Below, in pieces: positions 29,428 through 30,648 of a stretch of DNA of 30,648 nucleotides (its first letter is position 1; each line of letters opens with the position of its first letter). This stretch comes from a virus: the IMG/VR virus record IMGVR_UViG_3300021961_000015, positions 1 to 30,648 of that record, one strand, 5' to 3'. The notes under the pieces were generated by a model. The model searched no databases and had not been told where the DNA came from. It saw only the letters and a list, made by a program, of their open reading frames with translations. The position numbers and the translations under genes are program-made.

Positions 29428-30589
29428 CTTTTTTCTTTTTACTTGCAGGTTCTCCGGCATATGTTCCACCTGGAAAACTTGGTTGTGCTTCTAATTCTTC
29501 TATGTGATAAAGATATTCACTATCTGCTGTGTGAGTTGCACCGGTCATTAATCTACCACTTGCATCTTTATGTGTTGGTCCTTCCCATACTTTACCATCT
29601 TTTGTATAATGTGGTACACCTTCTTTCCCTTCTGTAAGTAATCCTAATTCTCTTAATTTACTCTTTGCCCATCTTCCGCCGGCAAGACCGCCCCAACTTT
29701 GCATCATAAGATATCCACAACCATCGCCGAATCCTTTTGATGTTTCCAAATCTACTTCATGTCTACTAACATATGAATGCATGCGCTTGATTGTATCTAC
29801 TGATATCGGTTCACCCTTTGCTAACTGATTTGCTCTTTGTTTGCCTACCGGTGTTCCGCAAGAACCCCAACCATTTTTATCTGCCCACTCTAATGCTCTC
29901 TTTGCATTGTTCTTAACTGCATCTGGATAATCAGAGTAAGATTCCATATCTATTCTCTGTTTTGCTTTATATCTTTTGTCTTTGCGTATAATTGCTTTAA
30001 TCTGACCTAGGAATATATTTGCTTCTTCTTCTGTGAAATCATTTATATTCTTATCTAAATCAATTAGAGATGCTTTTACTAATTTCTGTTCTAATAATGC
30101 TTCAACAGAGAAACCTTTCACTTTGCCGGTCTTTACATAATCGTTCCAAAGTGTTTCATCTGCAATCTTAAACATTCCTACCCATGTACCTTCTGGTAAT
30201 GCTAAACCATAGTTATTTGATTTATCTAATTTACCATCTTTTATCCAACTCTCTACAAGGTGAACTCCTTTTATCTTTCTATCACCATGTTCAATTGTAG
30301 CCTTATCTGTATATTTTTTCATCAGATAATTCTGTGCTAATTTCTTTACGGTCTCTTTTGTAAAGAATACATGATAAGGATTTCCCTCACCATCAATTCT
30401 TAATATCTTTTTATCAGGGATAAGGATAGGTCCAATCAACATTCTCTGTTCATTATCTATCTTTGCAAAACGAAGTTCTTCCTTATTAAAGAAAAGAAAA
30501 TCTGATTCGATAGCCGGAGATTCGACTAATGAGATAGCAAATACCTCATCTATTCCTTCATCCTCTACTTTTAATTCATATAGTTTCAT
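29417..30589 (-). CDS. Prohead serine protease (XkdF-like) fused to a C-terminal domain
   Basis: 390 residues. Residues 50-170 hold the XkdF-type protease region: GPILIPDKKILRID, YHVFFTKETVKKLAQNYL, H101 in ATIEH, LPEGTWVGMFKI, and S161 in KGFSVEALL. His and Ser would form the catalytic pair of the HK97-type protease class. Residues about 219-313 are a second domain (YPDAVKNNAKRALEWADKNG, SCGTPVGKQRANQLAKGEPI, GDGCGYLMMQSWGGLAGG) often fused to, or next to, such proteases in Bacteroidota phages, of unknown role. Residues 325-365 resemble a short GPTH...TGATH motif seen in structural proteins. It is intact only across the circle junction, 31 bp after the tape measure. Confidence 0.8.
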   Translation of the reverse strand: MKLYELKVEDEGIDEVFAISLVESPAIESDFLFFNKEELRFAKIDNEQRMLIGPILIPDKKILRIDGEGNPYHVFFTKETVKKLAQNYLMKKYTDKATIEHGDRKIKGVHLVESWIKDGKLDKSNNYGLALPEGTWVGMFKIADETLWNDYVKTGKVKGFSVEALLEQKLVKASLIDLDKNINDFTEEEANIFLGQIKAIIRKDKRYKAKQRIDMESYSDYPDAVKNNAKRALEWADKNGWGSCGTPVGKQRANQLAKGEPISVDTIKRMHSYVSRHEVDLETSKGFGDGCGYLMMQSWGGLAGGRWAKSKLRELGLLTEGKEGVPHYTKDGKVWEGPTHKDASGRLMTGATHTADSEYLYHIEELEAQPSFPGGTYAGEPASKKKKDDK

Positions 30590-30648
30590 AATGTTATAAC
30601 ATTAAAAAGTTAATCTATGTTTATCCACCTGTGAATGTAGCTGCTCTA
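30522..30648. repeat. Right copy of 127-bp terminal direct repeat
   Basis: This is identical to bases 1-127. See the left copy. Joining base 30521 to base 1 gives a seamless sequence in which the tape measure and protease genes are complete and adjacent. Confidence 0.95.
30621..30648 (-). CDS. Duplicate 3' end of tape measure gene (partial)
   Basis: The stop codon is at 30621-30623. It is the same DNA as 100-127 and codes only the last nine codons and stop of the tape measure. It is not a second gene. Confidence 0.85.

Noticed and set aside
1-30648. Prophage
   Set aside because: The contig closes on itself, has no host genes, integrase or attachment sites.

Overview
This window is a complete circular-permuted assembly of a small tailed phage (Caudoviricetes). 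Bases 1-127 and 30522-30648 are identical, so the unit is a 30,521-bp circle or a terminally redundant molecule. It reads as a virulent or at least integrase-less siphovirus-like phage of a Bacteroidota host. The evidence is low GC, mostly absent Shine-Dalgarno sequences with A-rich leaders, a match to the Bacteroidota promoter (TTG, 19 nt, TAnnTTTG) in front of the rightward operon, and many structural families I know from Bacteroidota phages. Family calls are from memory of sequence patterns; no search was run.

Layout. Almost everything is transcribed leftwards (minus strand), starting near 25.4 kb, running down to base 1 and continuing through the circle junction from 30589 to 28376. In that order come an HNH and a GIY-YIG free-standing endonuclease, a cluster of very small overlapping genes, an ECF-like sigma factor, small and large terminase, and a tail-chaperone-like gene with a -1 frameshift signal. 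Next are a 1212-residue fibre, scaffold-like protein, major capsid protein and tail tube protein. A terminator follows, and then portal, head-tail connector, tail terminator, fibre, glycine-rich adhesin, gp10-like protein, three distal-tail/hub proteins, tape measure, prohead protease and four small genes. The only rightward operon (26156-28195) holds three unknown small proteins, an AAA+ ATPase and an orphan NUMOD-type DNA-binding protein, and ends in a strong terminator.

The 25283-26155 interval is a non-coding control region, apart from one possible 41-codon ORF. It holds divergent promoter candidates, nested hairpins, short direct and tandem repeats, and a terminator-like hairpin in the leader of the leftward operon.

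Most interesting signal: the same 12-base in-frame sequence CTTTTTTTTTTA, the only ten-base homopolymer runs I found, lies in two tail-assembly genes. In the chaperone gene it gives a canonical T_TTT_TTA -1 slippery heptamer leading into a second protein-like frame. In the tail-terminator gene any slip of one base ends translation at once, separating a short conventional protein from a long form with a cysteine-rich extension. Other unusual points are a scrambled structural gene order, no recognisable polymerase, primase, helicase, endolysin, integrase or repressor, and a cysteine-rich module shared by the tail terminator and the adhesin.
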